The notes: generated by a model from the letters alone, not told the origin. A stretch of DNA of 64,000 nt from Lactobacillus sp. UCMA15818 (GCF_030400225.1 NZ_VJYB01000002.1:128207-192206); one strand, 5' to 3'. Shown: positions 7,838 to 16,987, counted from the first letter of the stretch. Program-made: numbers and translations.

Positions 7838-8845
7838 TTGTTAAAAGCATTAGACGGTAGTGGGAGATGGGTTTGGGCTAGCAATGCGGCAAATAATGAA
7901 AAATATTTTTGCCCATCTTGTCATGCAGAACTTTCTACAAGAAAGGGGACATTAAAAAGAAGCCATTTTGCACATCGGAAAAATGAATGCGGTGGTTTTT
8001 CTGAGGGTGAAACTCCAGAACATCTGCAGGGAAAAACAACACTTGCAAAGTTTTTCGAAAAGGCAGGATATATCTCGGAGATGGAGAGTTATCTACCAAA
8101 GCTCAAGCAGCGGCCGGATATTGTAATTCAAAAGGACTTCCAAAAAAGTATAATTGAATTTCAATGTGCGCCATTGGCAACCTCAAAAATGAAAGCACGT
8201 AGCGTTGGGTACAGGAAAGCAAATCTCAAATTTCTGTGGATATTGGGACAAAAATATCTCTTAAAGAAAAAGATGACACAACAAGTTGCAAAATTTCTCA
8301 AATGGAACAGAGCACGGGGGTATTATTTGATTTATTATTTAGCGAATAGACAGCGATTCAGAGTGATTTATAACATTCAGCAAACAGATTACTTACCATT
8401 GAAATACAAAATAATTGAATTTGGTAATGTAATAGCTCTTAAAAACTTTTTTAATAAGAAGGATATTTTTGAGTTTTATAAAATCTCAAAAAATGAACGA
8501 ATAACGCAATTTAATGCCTTTAAATTAGATATTTTAAGAAGCAAAGGAGAGTTCAGAAGTTTGCAGATTAGATGTTATTTACAGAGACAAGAGCTTGAAA
8601 AGCTCAAAAATTTATTATTTGCTAGCAGATATTCACCACCTATCTATGCCACCAAAGAATTATATTGGAAAAGCGATCTTATATTTATGAAGAAATTGAA
8701 TAATTTTAGCGATAATATTTTATCTCAGAAAATGATTTTGGAACATAAAAATTATTTGTTCGAAGTACCATTGTTAGATATAAATAGACTAATTGATTTA
8801 CAAGTAAAAGAGATGAATAGGTTTGTTGATAGTCAGGAAATCTAA
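7838..8845 (+). CDS. coiA: Competence protein CoiA
   Basis: CoiA is a nuclease-like competence protein needed for recombination of taken-up DNA in streptococci. Zinc-finger residues C25 and C28 (CPSC) and the SHFAH block (H43, H46) form the N-terminal part. The nuclease-like core follows with RPDIVI and IIEFQC (D-ExQ pattern of restriction-endonuclease-fold enzymes). I chose the TTG at 7838, preceded by GGGGGT at seven bases, because it yields the family start MLKALDG. A GTG at 7802 would add 12 residues without a ribosome site. At 335 residues it is full length. Location between mecA and pepF matches other Firmicutes. Confidence 0.88.
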   Translation: MLKALDGSGRWVWASNAANNEKYFCPSCHAELSTRKGTLKRSHFAHRKNECGGFSEGETPEHLQGKTTLAKFFEKAGYISEMESYLPKLKQRPDIVIQKDFQKSIIEFQCAPLATSKMKARSVGYRKANLKFLWILGQKYLLKKKMTQQVAKFLKWNRARGYYLIYYLANRQRFRVIYNIQQTDYLPLKYKIIEFGNVIALKNFFNKKDIFEFYKISKNERITQFNAFKLDILRSKGEFRSLQIRCYLQRQELEKLKNLLFASRYSPPIYATKELYWKSDLIFMKKLNNFSDNILSQKMILEHKNYLFEVPLLDINRLIDLQVKEMNRFVDSQEI

Positions 8846-8929
8846 CTATTAATGTATCTTTTTTTGTAGTATTGTATTCCAGCTCTAACTATGATTTCAT
8901 TAATAAATAATGGTGGGGAGGAATGTAGC

Positions 8930-10741
8930 ATGACAAATGAAATTTCTAAATTAAAAAGCAGAAATGAAGTACCTGAAGAATTGAAGTGGGATTTAAAAAA
9001 AGTATATCAAAATGAAGATGAATTTTCTAAAGATATTAATGAGATACAAGTAAAAATTAAAGAAATTGGTAAATTACAGGGAACACTTGCTGATGGTAGT
9101 GCTGCTTTTAAAGAAGCATTGCAAACTCGTTTTGCGGTTGAAAGAAGAACGGTCAAAGCGTATGTATATGCAAGCATGCTGAGTGATCAGGATACGAATG
9201 ACAAGAAAAATCAGGGCTTATTTTCACAAGTACAACAACTCTATGCTAAAGTTGCTGCAGCTTTTTCTTGGTTTGAACCAGAACTGTTGACATTGGGTAA
9301 AGTAAAATTGGATGAGTATTACAAAAATGATCAAGAATTGGCAGGATACAAGCAGTATATAAGCGAAATTATGGTAAAGAAAGAGCATTTATTATCAGAA
9401 AGAGAAGAGAAACTGCTGGCGGGAGCATCCGATATTTTTGCAACACCAGAAAATATCTTTGGAATATTGAATAATGCTGATCTTAAATTCCCAATTGTCA
9501 CAGATGAAAAAGGAAATCAGGTTGAATTGTCGCATGGATTATATGGAAAATTATTGGAATCCAGTAACCGTAAAGTTAGAAAAGATGCGTTTCAAGGATT
9601 GTACAAGACCTATAAACAATTCGAAAATACATTTGCAACTTCACTTGCTGCTCATGTACACACACATAATTTCCAAGCAAACGTCAGAAATTATCCAGAT
9701 GCAATTTCGGCTGCATTAGGAGCTAACGACATTCCTGTTTCTGTTTACGATACATTGGTTGAGCGGGTGAATCAGCATCTAGATTTATTGTACCGTTACG
9801 TAAAAGTTAGAAAAGAACTATTACAATTGGATTCAGTTCATATGTATGATTTGTATGCGCCGATTACAAAATTACCTGCGGAAAAGTATAATTATGAAAA
9901 TTCAAAAAAGATAGCATTGGCTGCATTAAGTATCTTTGGGGATGGCTATGTTCAGACGGTTAAAAAAGCATTTGCGAGTCGCTGGATTGATGTTTTTGAG
10001 AATACTGGTAAACGTAGTGGAGCATATTCGTCTGGAATGTTTGATACACCACCATACATTTTGCTTAATTGGCAGGATAACTTGGAAAGTCTCTTCACGC
10101 TTGTACATGAGATGGGTCATAGTATGCATTCATATTTAAGTAACCATAATCAACCATATCATTACAGCGATTATTCAATTTTTGTCGCGGAAATTGCCTC
10201 AACAACTAATGAGAATATTTTGACACAATATTTACTTGATCATAGTGATGATTTGCAGTTTAAAGCCTATATATTAAATCACTACTTAGACGGATTTAAG
10301 GGAACAGTATATCGTCAAACTCAATTTGCTGAATTCGAAAGATGGCTCCATGATCAAGATCAGTCTGGATTACCCTTAACTTCACAAGAACTCAATAATA
10401 AATATGCTGATTTAAATAAACATTATTACGGGTCTGCAATTACTAATGATTCAGAAATTGCTTTGGAGTGGGCGAGAATTCCACATTTTTATTATAATTT
10501 TTATGTGTATCAATATGCTACAGGATTTGCAGCAGCAAGTACCCTTGCAAGTAAGATTACAAAAGAAGGACCTGAAAGCTATCTTGAATTCTTGAAAGCA
10601 GGCAGTTCTGCATTACCGATTGATGTCATTAAGCAAGCGGGGGTCGACATGACAAAACCTGATTATTTAGATAATGCCTTTGTGATGTTTGAAAAACGTT
10701 TGAACGAACTTGAAGAGGTTTTGGCAGAGTTGAAAAAGTGA
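8930..10741 (+). CDS. pepF: Oligoendopeptidase F (PepF)
   Basis: Cytoplasmic M3-family zinc metallopeptidase that cleaves oligopeptides of about 7-17 residues. The active-site motif HEMGH is at residues 393-397, with the third metal ligand Glu further on (FVAEIASTTNE). At 603 residues the length is standard. The ATG at 8930 directly follows GGGGAGG; an upstream ATG at 8891 has no such site. The gene lies in the mecA-coiA-pepF-spxH order common in Firmicutes. A palindromic repeat after the stop likely ends transcription. Confidence 0.95.
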   Translation: MTNEISKLKSRNEVPEELKWDLKKVYQNEDEFSKDINEIQVKIKEIGKLQGTLADGSAAFKEALQTRFAVERRTVKAYVYASMLSDQDTNDKKNQGLFSQVQQLYAKVAAAFSWFEPELLTLGKVKLDEYYKNDQELAGYKQYISEIMVKKEHLLSEREEKLLAGASDIFATPENIFGILNNADLKFPIVTDEKGNQVELSHGLYGKLLESSNRKVRKDAFQGLYKTYKQFENTFATSLAAHVHTHNFQANVRNYPDAISAALGANDIPVSVYDTLVERVNQHLDLLYRYVKVRKELLQLDSVHMYDLYAPITKLPAEKYNYENSKKIALAALSIFGDGYVQTVKKAFASRWIDVFENTGKRSGAYSSGMFDTPPYILLNWQDNLESLFTLVHEMGHSMHSYLSNHNQPYHYSDYSIFVAEIASTTNENILTQYLLDHSDDLQFKAYILNHYLDGFKGTVYRQTQFAEFERWLHDQDQSGLPLTSQELNNKYADLNKHYYGSAITNDSEIALEWARIPHFYYNFYVYQYATGFAAASTLASKITKEGPESYLEFLKAGSSALPIDVIKQAGVDMTKPDYLDNAFVMFEKRLNELEEVLAELKK

Positions 10742-10870
10742 AACGGTGAATTTTGACTTATAAAACACGGTTACTTGTAATAAAGCGAGAGGCTGGTTCA
10801 AAAGTTAACTTTTGAACCAGCCTCTCGCTTTATAGATAGATAAGTTAAAATTATCTGTTTGACTTCGAAC
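10742..10870. repeat. Dispersed palindromic element, copy B, between convergent genes
   Basis: A perfect 54-bp palindrome (10780-10833; arms AAAGCGAGAGGCTGGTTC, core AAAAGTTAACTTTT). The family flank is recognisable on both sides: GAATTTTGACTTATAAAACA on the left, and its mirror on the minus strand on the right (GAAGTCAAACAGATAATTTT, then AACTTAT). The whole element is thus an imperfect inverted repeat of about 130 bp. It separates convergent pepF and spxH and is a likely bidirectional terminator. Confidence 0.85.
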
Positions 10871-10893
10871 TTTATTTAAATACAATATAATTT

Positions 10894-11526
10894 CTAAATC
10901 GTGTGGAGTGAAGTAACTGAACCCTTGTGTACCTTGTTGTTCTTGCATAACATGATTTCATCATTTAACTTACCCAAACATAGACTTCTAAGGGTATCAT
11001 AAGAGGAACAATCTGTTAGAGAGACACCAAAATCAATGTTAGCAAGATTATACAATACCATTGTTGAATGGGTAGTGACATTCATCTCGGCAGCCATTTG
11101 TTGATCACGCTTGAACGATTCAATTGTAAATTTGGAATGGCGGTCGCTCTCAAACATTTCACTATCAATACCAATAGAAGTGATAATATCGTGAACCACT
11201 TCATCCGAGTATTCCCTATTACCATTGAAGACTTCATTTTGAAGATTCAAAAGGAAGCTACGTCCATGCTTCTTACCTTGAAAAAGAGCAGCTTTATAAT
11301 CAAGAGAAGCCTGGTAGATATTATTGAAGGCTCTATTCCTGATATCAAGATTATTTAGAGGTAAGTTATGTTCACTTAATACATTGGTAACTGTATTGAG
11401 ATTTAAGAAAGGAATGAACCTAAAACGAATATCAGTATCAAGATTATTTACGAGTTTTATAATATTTTTCTCTGATTGGTAAGACTTTCTTCCAACCGGA
11501 TTAATAAATAAATACATTTCTAACAC
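10894..11526 (-). CDS. spxH: ClpXP adaptor protein SpxH (YjbH), CxxC-less
   Basis: SpxH (YjbH) binds Spx and speeds its degradation by ClpXP. LEMYLFINP at the N-terminus and AALFQGKKHGRSFLLNLQNEVF-like sequence near residues 79-100 match Bacillus YjbH (LEIYMFVDP; AAELQGRKAGMQFL). The family has a DsbA-type fold, but the CPEC motif of Bacillus YjbH is replaced by GRKS here and the His/Cys-rich N-terminal extension is absent. The GTG start at 11526 follows GGGGGA. It is 210 residues, shorter than the 299 of Bacillus. A long T-run lies in its presumed promoter. Confidence 0.85.
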   Translation of the reverse strand: MLEMYLFINPVGRKSYQSEKNIIKLVNNLDTDIRFRFIPFLNLNTVTNVLSEHNLPLNNLDIRNRAFNNIYQASLDYKAALFQGKKHGRSFLLNLQNEVFNGNREYSDEVVHDIITSIGIDSEMFESDRHSKFTIESFKRDQQMAAEMNVTTHSTMVLYNLANIDFGVSLTDCSSYDTLRSLCLGKLNDEIMLCKNNKVHKGSVTSLHTI

Positions 11527-11576
11527 AATTTTTCCCCCATATAAACATACATAATCTTTCCTATGACTAAACGCTA

Positions 11577-11609
11577 TCTATACTTTAACAAAAAAAAAAA
11601 AAAATTCAA
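11577..11609 (-). promoter_or_regulatory. Candidate spxH promoter containing a 15-base homopolymer
   Basis: On the minus strand TTGAAT (11609-11604) and TATAGA (11582-11577) are 21 bp apart, and most of the spacer is a run of T (A15 at 11590-11604 on the plus strand). The promoter call is tentative because the spacer is too long as read. The plus strand of the same gap carries an extended -10 (TGTTAAACT, 11696-11704) for relQ. Confidence 0.35.
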
Positions 11610-11731
11610 TGATTGTGCTTGTTTTTAATTGGAAATAATCAAGAATTCAGTTTTACTTACAATTATTACGTTTACAAGGGAGATATGTTAAACTGGGGGA
11701 GATAATTTAATCTAGATTAGAGGGGATTATT

Positions 11732-12367
11732 TTGAAAGAAGATTGGACAGATTTTTTATTACCTTATAAACAAACGACTTCTGAGTTAAAGGCGAAATTC
11801 ACAGCGTTGCGCGAACAATTTAGATTATCGCAGCAACATGTTCCAATCGAATTTGTAACTGCACGAGTAAAGCCGATAGACAGTATTGTTGAAAAAATGC
11901 AGCGACGCAACATTCTTGAAGCAAATTTGGAAAATGAAATGGAAGATATTGCGGGCATTAGGATTATGTGCCAATTTGTTGATGATATTTATCAATTAGT
12001 GAAGCTAATTAGAAAACGAAACGATTTAAGTGTGATTGAAGAAAGAGACTATATTGCAAATGAAAAAGAAAGCGGGTATCGTTCATATCACCTAATTATA
12101 AAGTATCCGATTCAGTTGTTAGAAGGGCAGAAGATTGTGTTGGCTGAGATTCAGATTAGAACGCTCGCAATGAATTTTTGGGCCACAATTGAACATTCCT
12201 TGAACTACAAGTATAATGGGCAATTTCCTGCTGAATTAGAGGTTAGGTTAAAGAGAGCCGCTGAGGCAGCTTTTCAGTTAGATCAGGAAATGTCAGCGAT
12301 TCGAGAAGAAATAAAAGATGCACAGCAAGAGTTCTCATATCGAAGAGGTAATGATACAAGAGAATAA
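11732..12367 (+). CDS. relQ: Small alarmone synthetase RelQ (GTP pyrophosphokinase, YjbM/SAS1)
   Basis: Makes (p)ppGpp from ATP and GTP/GDP without a hydrolase domain. Synthetase motifs are in order: TARVKPIDSIVEKM (ATP site), DIAGIRI, EKESGYRSYH (G-loop), EIQIRT and FWATIEH. At 211 residues with a helical C-terminus it matches RelQ, which forms tetramers, rather than long RelA/SpoT. The TTG start at 11732 follows AGAGGGGA. nadK, the RluA-type synthase and mgtE follow in the order seen in Bacillus and other lactobacilli. Confidence 0.94.
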   Translation: MKEDWTDFLLPYKQTTSELKAKFTALREQFRLSQQHVPIEFVTARVKPIDSIVEKMQRRNILEANLENEMEDIAGIRIMCQFVDDIYQLVKLIRKRNDLSVIEERDYIANEKESGYRSYHLIIKYPIQLLEGQKIVLAEIQIRTLAMNFWATIEHSLNYKYNGQFPAELEVRLKRAAEAAFQLDQEMSAIREEIKDAQQEFSYRRGNDTRE

Positions 12368-12458
12368 ACCCAATTGTAAAATATTTTCTTTTATACTATA
12401 CTCGTGGGATAATGTGTCTTAGTGATTAAATTAAGAACGAATTTAGAAGAGGTCGGCT

Positions 12459-13265
12459 ATGAAAATCGCGATTTTTACAAATGATGGGCGTCAATCGGTA
12501 GAAGTAACTCAAAAACTGCAAAAAAAATTTGAGGACACACACTTTGTTATGGATGAAAAGAATCCGAATATTGTGGTGACTGTTGGTGGTGATGGGACTT
12601 TGTTGGCAGCCTTTCATAAATATGAAAATATCTTGGATACAGTGCGATTTGTTGCGGTACACACTGGTCATCTGGGATTCTATACAGATTGGCGCGATGA
12701 TGAAATCGATGACTTGGTTATTAGCTTGCAATCGGACAATGGGCAATCAGTGAGCTATCCTTTGCTGGATATTAGAATTAAGTATGAGGATGATCAAAGA
12801 CCAGTTAATCTTTTAGCATTGAATGAGGCAACACTGAAGCGAAACAGTGCAACTATGGTAACCGATGTTTTTGTGGGTGGCGATCTATTTGAGAAGTTCA
12901 GAGGCGACGGTCTCTGCATTTCTACCCCAACTGGATCAACCGCCTATAATAAGTCATTGGGTGGGGCTGTGATTCATCCCAACTTAAAAGTCTTACAGAT
13001 GACTGAGATAAGTTCTATTAATAATAGAGTTTTTCGAACTTTAAGCTCACCAATGATCATTGCACCAAACGATTGGGTGACCTTGGTTCCTACGAGTGAA
13101 TGTGATTATATTCTGACGGTTGATCAGGATAGTTTTCATGGCAGGAGAATTGAACAGATTAGATTTAAAATTTCAAATAAAAGTATACATTTTGCTAAAT
13201 ATCGGCATATGCAATTTTGGCAAAGGGTGCAAGATGCATTTATCGGAGCAGAGTATGCAAATTAG
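12459..13265 (+). CDS. nadK: NAD kinase
   Basis: Phosphorylates NAD to NADP. The GGDGT motif is at residues 43-47, and the second signature [20 protein letters not shown]-type block is near 150-170. At 268 residues it is the usual length for Gram-positive NadK. The ATG at 12459 has AGAGG upstream. It overlaps the next gene's preferred start by 11 bases, so the two are likely co-translated. Confidence 0.95.
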   Translation: MKIAIFTNDGRQSVEVTQKLQKKFEDTHFVMDEKNPNIVVTVGGDGTLLAAFHKYENILDTVRFVAVHTGHLGFYTDWRDDEIDDLVISLQSDNGQSVSYPLLDIRIKYEDDQRPVNLLALNEATLKRNSATMVTDVFVGGDLFEKFRGDGLCISTPTGSTAYNKSLGGAVIHPNLKVLQMTEISSINNRVFRTLSSPMIIAPNDWVTLVPTSECDYILTVDQDSFHGRRIEQIRFKISNKSIHFAKYRHMQFWQRVQDAFIGAEYAN

Positions 13266-14157
13266 TTGGCATTATGATGGGAATCAGCCAATAAGAGTAA
13301 AAACATTTTTAAAACAAAAGCTAGTATCTCGGCGATTATTGGCTGCAGTTCGTTCTGATGGTGGCAAATTACTCATAAATGGTAATGAGGGCAGAAAAAT
13401 TGATAAGATGGTAAATGGAGATTTGCTAGCAATCAACTTGCCATCCGAAAAAATCAGTTCTTTTCTTGTGCCTTCATTTGTACCAATTAGTATCTTGTAT
13501 GAAGATCGCGACTATTTGGTTGTGGATAAACCAGCTGGTGTTGCATCTATCCCTTCGGCACTGCACAGGGAAGATTCACTAGTTGCGCGCGTGCTGGGAT
13601 ACTATCAGATTAGGAATTACCAGGGGATCGGACCTCATATAGCAACGCGACTTGATCGTGATACTTCAGGAATTGTATTGTTTGCAAAACATCGTTATGC
13701 TCATGCAATGATTGATGAACAGTTAAAGACACATCAAATTAAAAAAATTTATTATGCGATATTACAAGGAAGTATGGCGGCCAAACATTTGCTAATAAAC
13801 CTGCCAATTGGTAGGATGCCAGGTTCGCTAGTGAAGAGAATGGTTGTAGAAAAAGGAAAAGATGCAAGTACTGAATATTGGAAAGAAGCTGAATTGCAAA
13901 GATATGTTCTTTGCAAGGTTCAATTACATACAGGAAGGACACATCAAATTAGAGTTCATAGCGCATTTTTGGGGATGCCACTTGTTGGGGATACACTTTA
14001 TGGTGGAGTTAATAGGCTTCCGTTACAAAGACAAGCACTGCATTGTCAGCAGGTGACTTTTTTTCACCCCTTTCTAAATAAAGAACTGACAATTACAAGT
14101 AAAATTGCAGCCGATATGCAAATGTTTATAGATAATGAATCTAACAGCAAGAGGTGA
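13255..14157 (+). CDS. RluA-family pseudouridine synthase (YjbO type)
   Basis: Isomerises uridine in rRNA or tRNA. The catalytic motif RLDRDTSG with Asp134 and the conserved [11 protein letters not shown] block are present. The N-terminal region is S4-like but weak ([18 protein letters not shown]). The start is ambiguous: ATG 13255 (GGAG five bases upstream) gives 300 residues, ATG 13234 (AAAGGG upstream) adds seven. A much longer open frame running back through nadK is not plausible. The exact target base cannot be assigned, since RluA, RluC and RluD types are hard to separate by eye. Confidence 0.9.
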   Translation: MQISWHYDGNQPIRVKTFLKQKLVSRRLLAAVRSDGGKLLINGNEGRKIDKMVNGDLLAINLPSEKISSFLVPSFVPISILYEDRDYLVVDKPAGVASIPSALHREDSLVARVLGYYQIRNYQGIGPHIATRLDRDTSGIVLFAKHRYAHAMIDEQLKTHQIKKIYYAILQGSMAAKHLLINLPIGRMPGSLVKRMVVEKGKDASTEYWKEAELQRYVLCKVQLHTGRTHQIRVHSAFLGMPLVGDTLYGGVNRLPLQRQALHCQQVTFFHPFLNKELTITSKIAADMQMFIDNESNSKR

Positions 14158-14164
14158 TTAATTC

Positions 14165-15532
14165 ATGGGAGATAGAGAGAAAAGGGATTCCTATAAAAAA
14201 GATCAAATTGTTGACTTACTCGATCAGCAACAGGCGACAAAGTTCCGCGAACAATTTTTAATGCTGCATGTGTATGAACAGGCATTAATTTTTGTTGATT
14301 TAGATGAAAAACAAAGGTCAAGGGCATACCGCTACCTCACTCCTACCGAATTAGCCGACACCTTTAATGCAATTGAAGAAGAGCCTGAAGACGTAGCAGA
14401 ATATTTTCAGGAGATGTCAACTAAGTATGCAGCGGGAGTAATTTCCGAGATGTATACTGATAATGCTGTTGATATTTTGGCATATGTAGATAGTACAAGC
14501 TTGAATAAGTATTTGCGACTGTTGCCACATAAGGATGCTGCGGAAATCAAAGAAATGCTGCATTATGAAGACAAGACTGCTGGGGCAATTATGGCGACAG
14601 AGTTTGTCAAGATTATTGTCAATCAGACCGCAAGATCTGCACTGCATGTTTTGAAAAAAGCAGCAGTTGATGCAGAGACAATTTACTATTCCTATGTAGT
14701 TGATGCTGATGACAAACTTATTGGTGTAGTTACATTGCGGGATTTATTAATTAGTGATGATGACTTATTGATTGAGGAAATCATGAATGATCAGGTGATG
14801 TCCGTAAAAGTTGATGAAGACCAAGAAGATGTTGCTAAGACAATTCGTGATTATAATTTTCTGGCAATTCCAGTGACCGATTATGATGAGAAGATGATTG
14901 GAATTATTACGGTTGATGATATTATTGATGTTATTGATGAAGAATCTGCCGAAGATTATTCTGGACTTGCTGGTGTTGATACCGAAGAAAGTTCAAATAA
15001 TCCGTTTAAGTCTGCCTCTAAGAGACTACCATGGCTTGTGACATTGCTTTTTCTAGGAATGTCGACAGCAACATTAATATCACATTACGAGCAACTGGTG
15101 AGTGAGGCAAGTATCCTAGCAGTCTTTATCTCATCTATTACGGGGACAGCTGGGAATGCAGGCACACAAAGCTTAGCCGTGGCCGTCAGAAAGATTGCAT
15201 CTAAGGATGATGATGAAAGCCTGATTAGAACAATTATTACTGAACTATTGACAGGACTCATAATAGGAGTAACTACAGGAATAGCAATTTTCCTAATTGT
15301 TGGAATTTGGAAAAATAACTTTGTTTTAGGTTTTGTGATTGGTTTGGCTATGATGTGTGCAATTGTTGTAGCAAATTTAGCCGGCAGTATTATTCCGATG
15401 GCGATGGATAAGATGGGGTTTGATCCAGCAGTTGCATCTGGACCTTTCATTTCAACATTGAGTGATTTAACTTCTGTTTTAATTTATTTCAACATTGCGA
15501 GTTTCTTTTTATCGTTCATTGTAGGAAAATGA
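14165..15532 (+). CDS. mgtE: Magnesium transporter MgtE
   Basis: Mg2+-gated channel. The order is cytoplasmic N-domain (about 20-130, superhelical repeats), two CBS domains (about 135-255), a connecting helix, then five membrane helices from about residue 282 to the end, including the pore-lining region (AGNAGTQSLAVAVR; PFISTLSDLTSVLIYF). At 455 residues it is complete. The ATG at 14165 follows AGAGGTG. It ends the relQ-nadK-pseudouridine synthase-mgtE run; a strong terminator follows. Confidence 0.95.
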   Translation: MGDREKRDSYKKDQIVDLLDQQQATKFREQFLMLHVYEQALIFVDLDEKQRSRAYRYLTPTELADTFNAIEEEPEDVAEYFQEMSTKYAAGVISEMYTDNAVDILAYVDSTSLNKYLRLLPHKDAAEIKEMLHYEDKTAGAIMATEFVKIIVNQTARSALHVLKKAAVDAETIYYSYVVDADDKLIGVVTLRDLLISDDDLLIEEIMNDQVMSVKVDEDQEDVAKTIRDYNFLAIPVTDYDEKMIGIITVDDIIDVIDEESAEDYSGLAGVDTEESSNNPFKSASKRLPWLVTLLFLGMSTATLISHYEQLVSEASILAVFISSITGTAGNAGTQSLAVAVRKIASKDDDESLIRTIITELLTGLIIGVTTGIAIFLIVGIWKNNFVLGFVIGLAMMCAIVVANLAGSIIPMAMDKMGFDPAVASGPFISTLSDLTSVLIYFNIASFFLSFIVGK

Positions 15533-15578
15533 AAGAATTATCTTGAAATGGCAGCAAATTAATATAGATTACTATCAT

Positions 15579-15628
15579 ACTCTTCTCCATCTGGTTGAAC
15601 TCAGAGTCTATATGGGAGAAGAGTTTTT
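15579..15628 (+). terminator. Rho-independent terminator after mgtE
   Basis: ACTCTTCTCC (15579-15588) pairs perfectly with GGAGAAGAGT (15615-15624), followed by TTTT. It separates the conserved yjb-type block from the accessory operon. Confidence 0.85.
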
Positions 15629-15681
15629 GTACTTGTAAAGCAATTAATTGAAATTATTTTAAATTAGTATTAGAAGGATTA

Positions 15682-15720
15682 TTGACATATCTATAATTTT
15701 TTGTTTTAATTATAGATATG
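15682..15720 (+). promoter_or_regulatory. Promoter with perfect 13-bp inverted repeat (candidate operator)
   Basis: TTGACA (15682-15687), 17 bp, then extended -10 TGTTTTAAT (15702-15710). An inverted repeat CATATCTATAATT / AATTATAGATATG (15686-15698 and 15708-15720, spacer of nine) begins inside the -35, spans the -10 and ends on the ATG of the next gene. Transcription would start at about 15716-15718, leaving no leader. An alternative TATAAT (15692-15697) has a poor -35. The repeat is a likely repressor site; no regulator gene is adjacent. Confidence 0.7.
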
Positions 15721-16107
15721 TTAGGGAGAAAAAAAACATTTTATTTTTTTATATCTTTTTTTACGATAATATCTATTTTTTCTGCTTCTTTGATGTCTGT
15801 AAACGCTTCTGCATGGTATGGTGCACGAATAACGTTACCAAGAGCTGGTGGACAGTGGAGAACTGTCAGCAGAAAATCTACTTCCAAGGTACAGGGGTTA
15901 AAAGCAAGTGGAAATGCGTATCAGATAGTGGGGAATATTGAAAATGCAGGAAATAAAACCATTGGTTCATGGCAAACTTTTAATGCACATAATACAATTG
16001 CAAAATATGTAGCTACATATTCAGCAGGATCCAGTATAAAAGCAGCTTTTCAGACTAATTCATATAATTATTTAACTACGACTGCCTATTTATCTTGGCG
16101 ACCATAA
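15718..16107 (+). CDS. Small secreted protein of the 15.7-18.9 kb ABC operon
   Basis: 129 residues. The N-terminus is a clear Sec signal peptide: GRKK, a Phe/Ile-rich core to about residue 26, and ASA before a likely cut at A32/W33. The mature part of about 97 residues starts WYGAR, has many Ser, Thr, Asn, Gly and aromatic residues and no Cys, and ends TTAYLSWRP, suggesting a small beta-rich extracellular protein. It lies upstream of ABC transporter genes, as small secreted proteins of bacteriocin-like loci (DUF2712 or lactococcin-972 type) do. The resemblance is in layout and composition only; I do not recognise the family with confidence. There is no ribosome site before the ATG. Confidence 0.75.
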   Translation: MLGRKKTFYFFISFFTIISIFSASLMSVNASAWYGARITLPRAGGQWRTVSRKSTSKVQGLKASGNAYQIVGNIENAGNKTIGSWQTFNAHNTIAKYVATYSAGSSIKAAFQTNSYNYLTTTAYLSWRP

Positions 16108-16130
16108 AATCTAAATATCACACCTAGCTG

Positions 16131-16168
16131 AAAGCGTAACTGCTAGCACATATAACAGTTACGCTTTT
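16131..16168 (+). terminator. Hairpin terminator or attenuator after the secreted-protein gene
   Basis: AAAGCGTAACTG (16131-16142) pairs perfectly with CAGTTACGCTTT (16156-16167), followed by a short T stretch. It would lower expression of the transporter genes relative to the secreted protein if they share a transcript. Confidence 0.75.
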
Positions 16169-16222
16169 ATTAATGGAAAAAATATTGTTAACTAAAAACT
16201 ACAGAATTATTTGGGAGAATTT

Positions 16223-16987
16223 ATGAAAAGTAAAATTTCTTTATCAAAAGCAGAGTTATATAATTTAAATTTGTTGTATCAATTAGGTGCAATTGTCATC
16301 TTTTGTGTAATTACCTTAATTGCTAATTTACGGATGGGTGCGGGCAATCCTATATATATACGTGCACTTGAACAATATTTATCAACAATTAACTTTTTCT
16401 CACTGCTATTGCCTTTGTTACCGCTCTTTCTTTCATACAAGATAATAACTCCATATTGGTTTACAGATTTTCGTGAGTGGCAATTAATAAGGGGGAAAAC
16501 TCCATTTTGGAAAAAACAGTTTATTGCTGTAGCGAAAAATTGTTTACTCTACACTTTTGGGGCATATTTTAGCTCCCTTTTACTTCTTTTGGCTCTTACT
16601 GGAAATGTACGCACTTTACCGGTAACAACAGGGATAGTTTCAATTACAGGTCCTTTTTTAGGAACCATTATTCTTTTAGTTACTATATTTTTAATTAATT
16701 ATGGAATAATGCTACTTCCATTATTATTAACCTTGGTATTACGAAAATCTTGGCAGGTTTTAGCAATTGCAACAATTCTTTATTTTTTTCTACCAATTAT
16801 TTTGTTTAGTGTCAGTATCCTTCCAGAACAAATGATGCCAATCAACATTTATTATCAGTTGTTGAATTCTTCGCGCTCTGATATTGAAATCATAGTTAGT
16901 TCTGTTGCTACAATTGTTGGTTTCATAGTAATTGAAGTCGGACTTATTTTTACAGTAATTCGAATACAAGAGAGGAAGGAATATTAA
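16223..16987 (+). CDS. Hydrophobic ABC transporter membrane subunit (first of three)
   Basis: 254 residues with about six membrane helices (near 25-42, 60-80, 110-130, 145-168, 175-200 and 225-247) and a short basic loop FREWQLIRGKTPFWKK between the second and third. No enzyme motif is seen. The ATG at 16223 follows GGGAGA. Next to a dedicated ATPase and two more membrane proteins, it is best read as a permease subunit of an ABC-2-type exporter. Family not recognised. Confidence 0.8.
   Translation: MKSKISLSKAELYNLNLLYQLGAIVIFCVITLIANLRMGAGNPIYIRALEQYLSTINFFSLLLPLLPLFLSYKIITPYWFTDFREWQLIRGKTPFWKKQFIAVAKNCLLYTFGAYFSSLLLLLALTGNVRTLPVTTGIVSITGPFLGTIILLVTIFLINYGIMLLPLLLTLVLRKSWQVLAIATILYFFLPIILFSVSILPEQMMPINIYYQLLNSSRSDIEIIVSSVATIVGFIVIEVGLIFTVIRIQERKEY

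Noticed and set aside
10861-10875. PurBox-like GACTTCGAACTTT near the 3' end of spxH
   Set aside because: It lies downstream of convergent genes and is part of the mirrored flank of a palindromic repeat, not a promoter.
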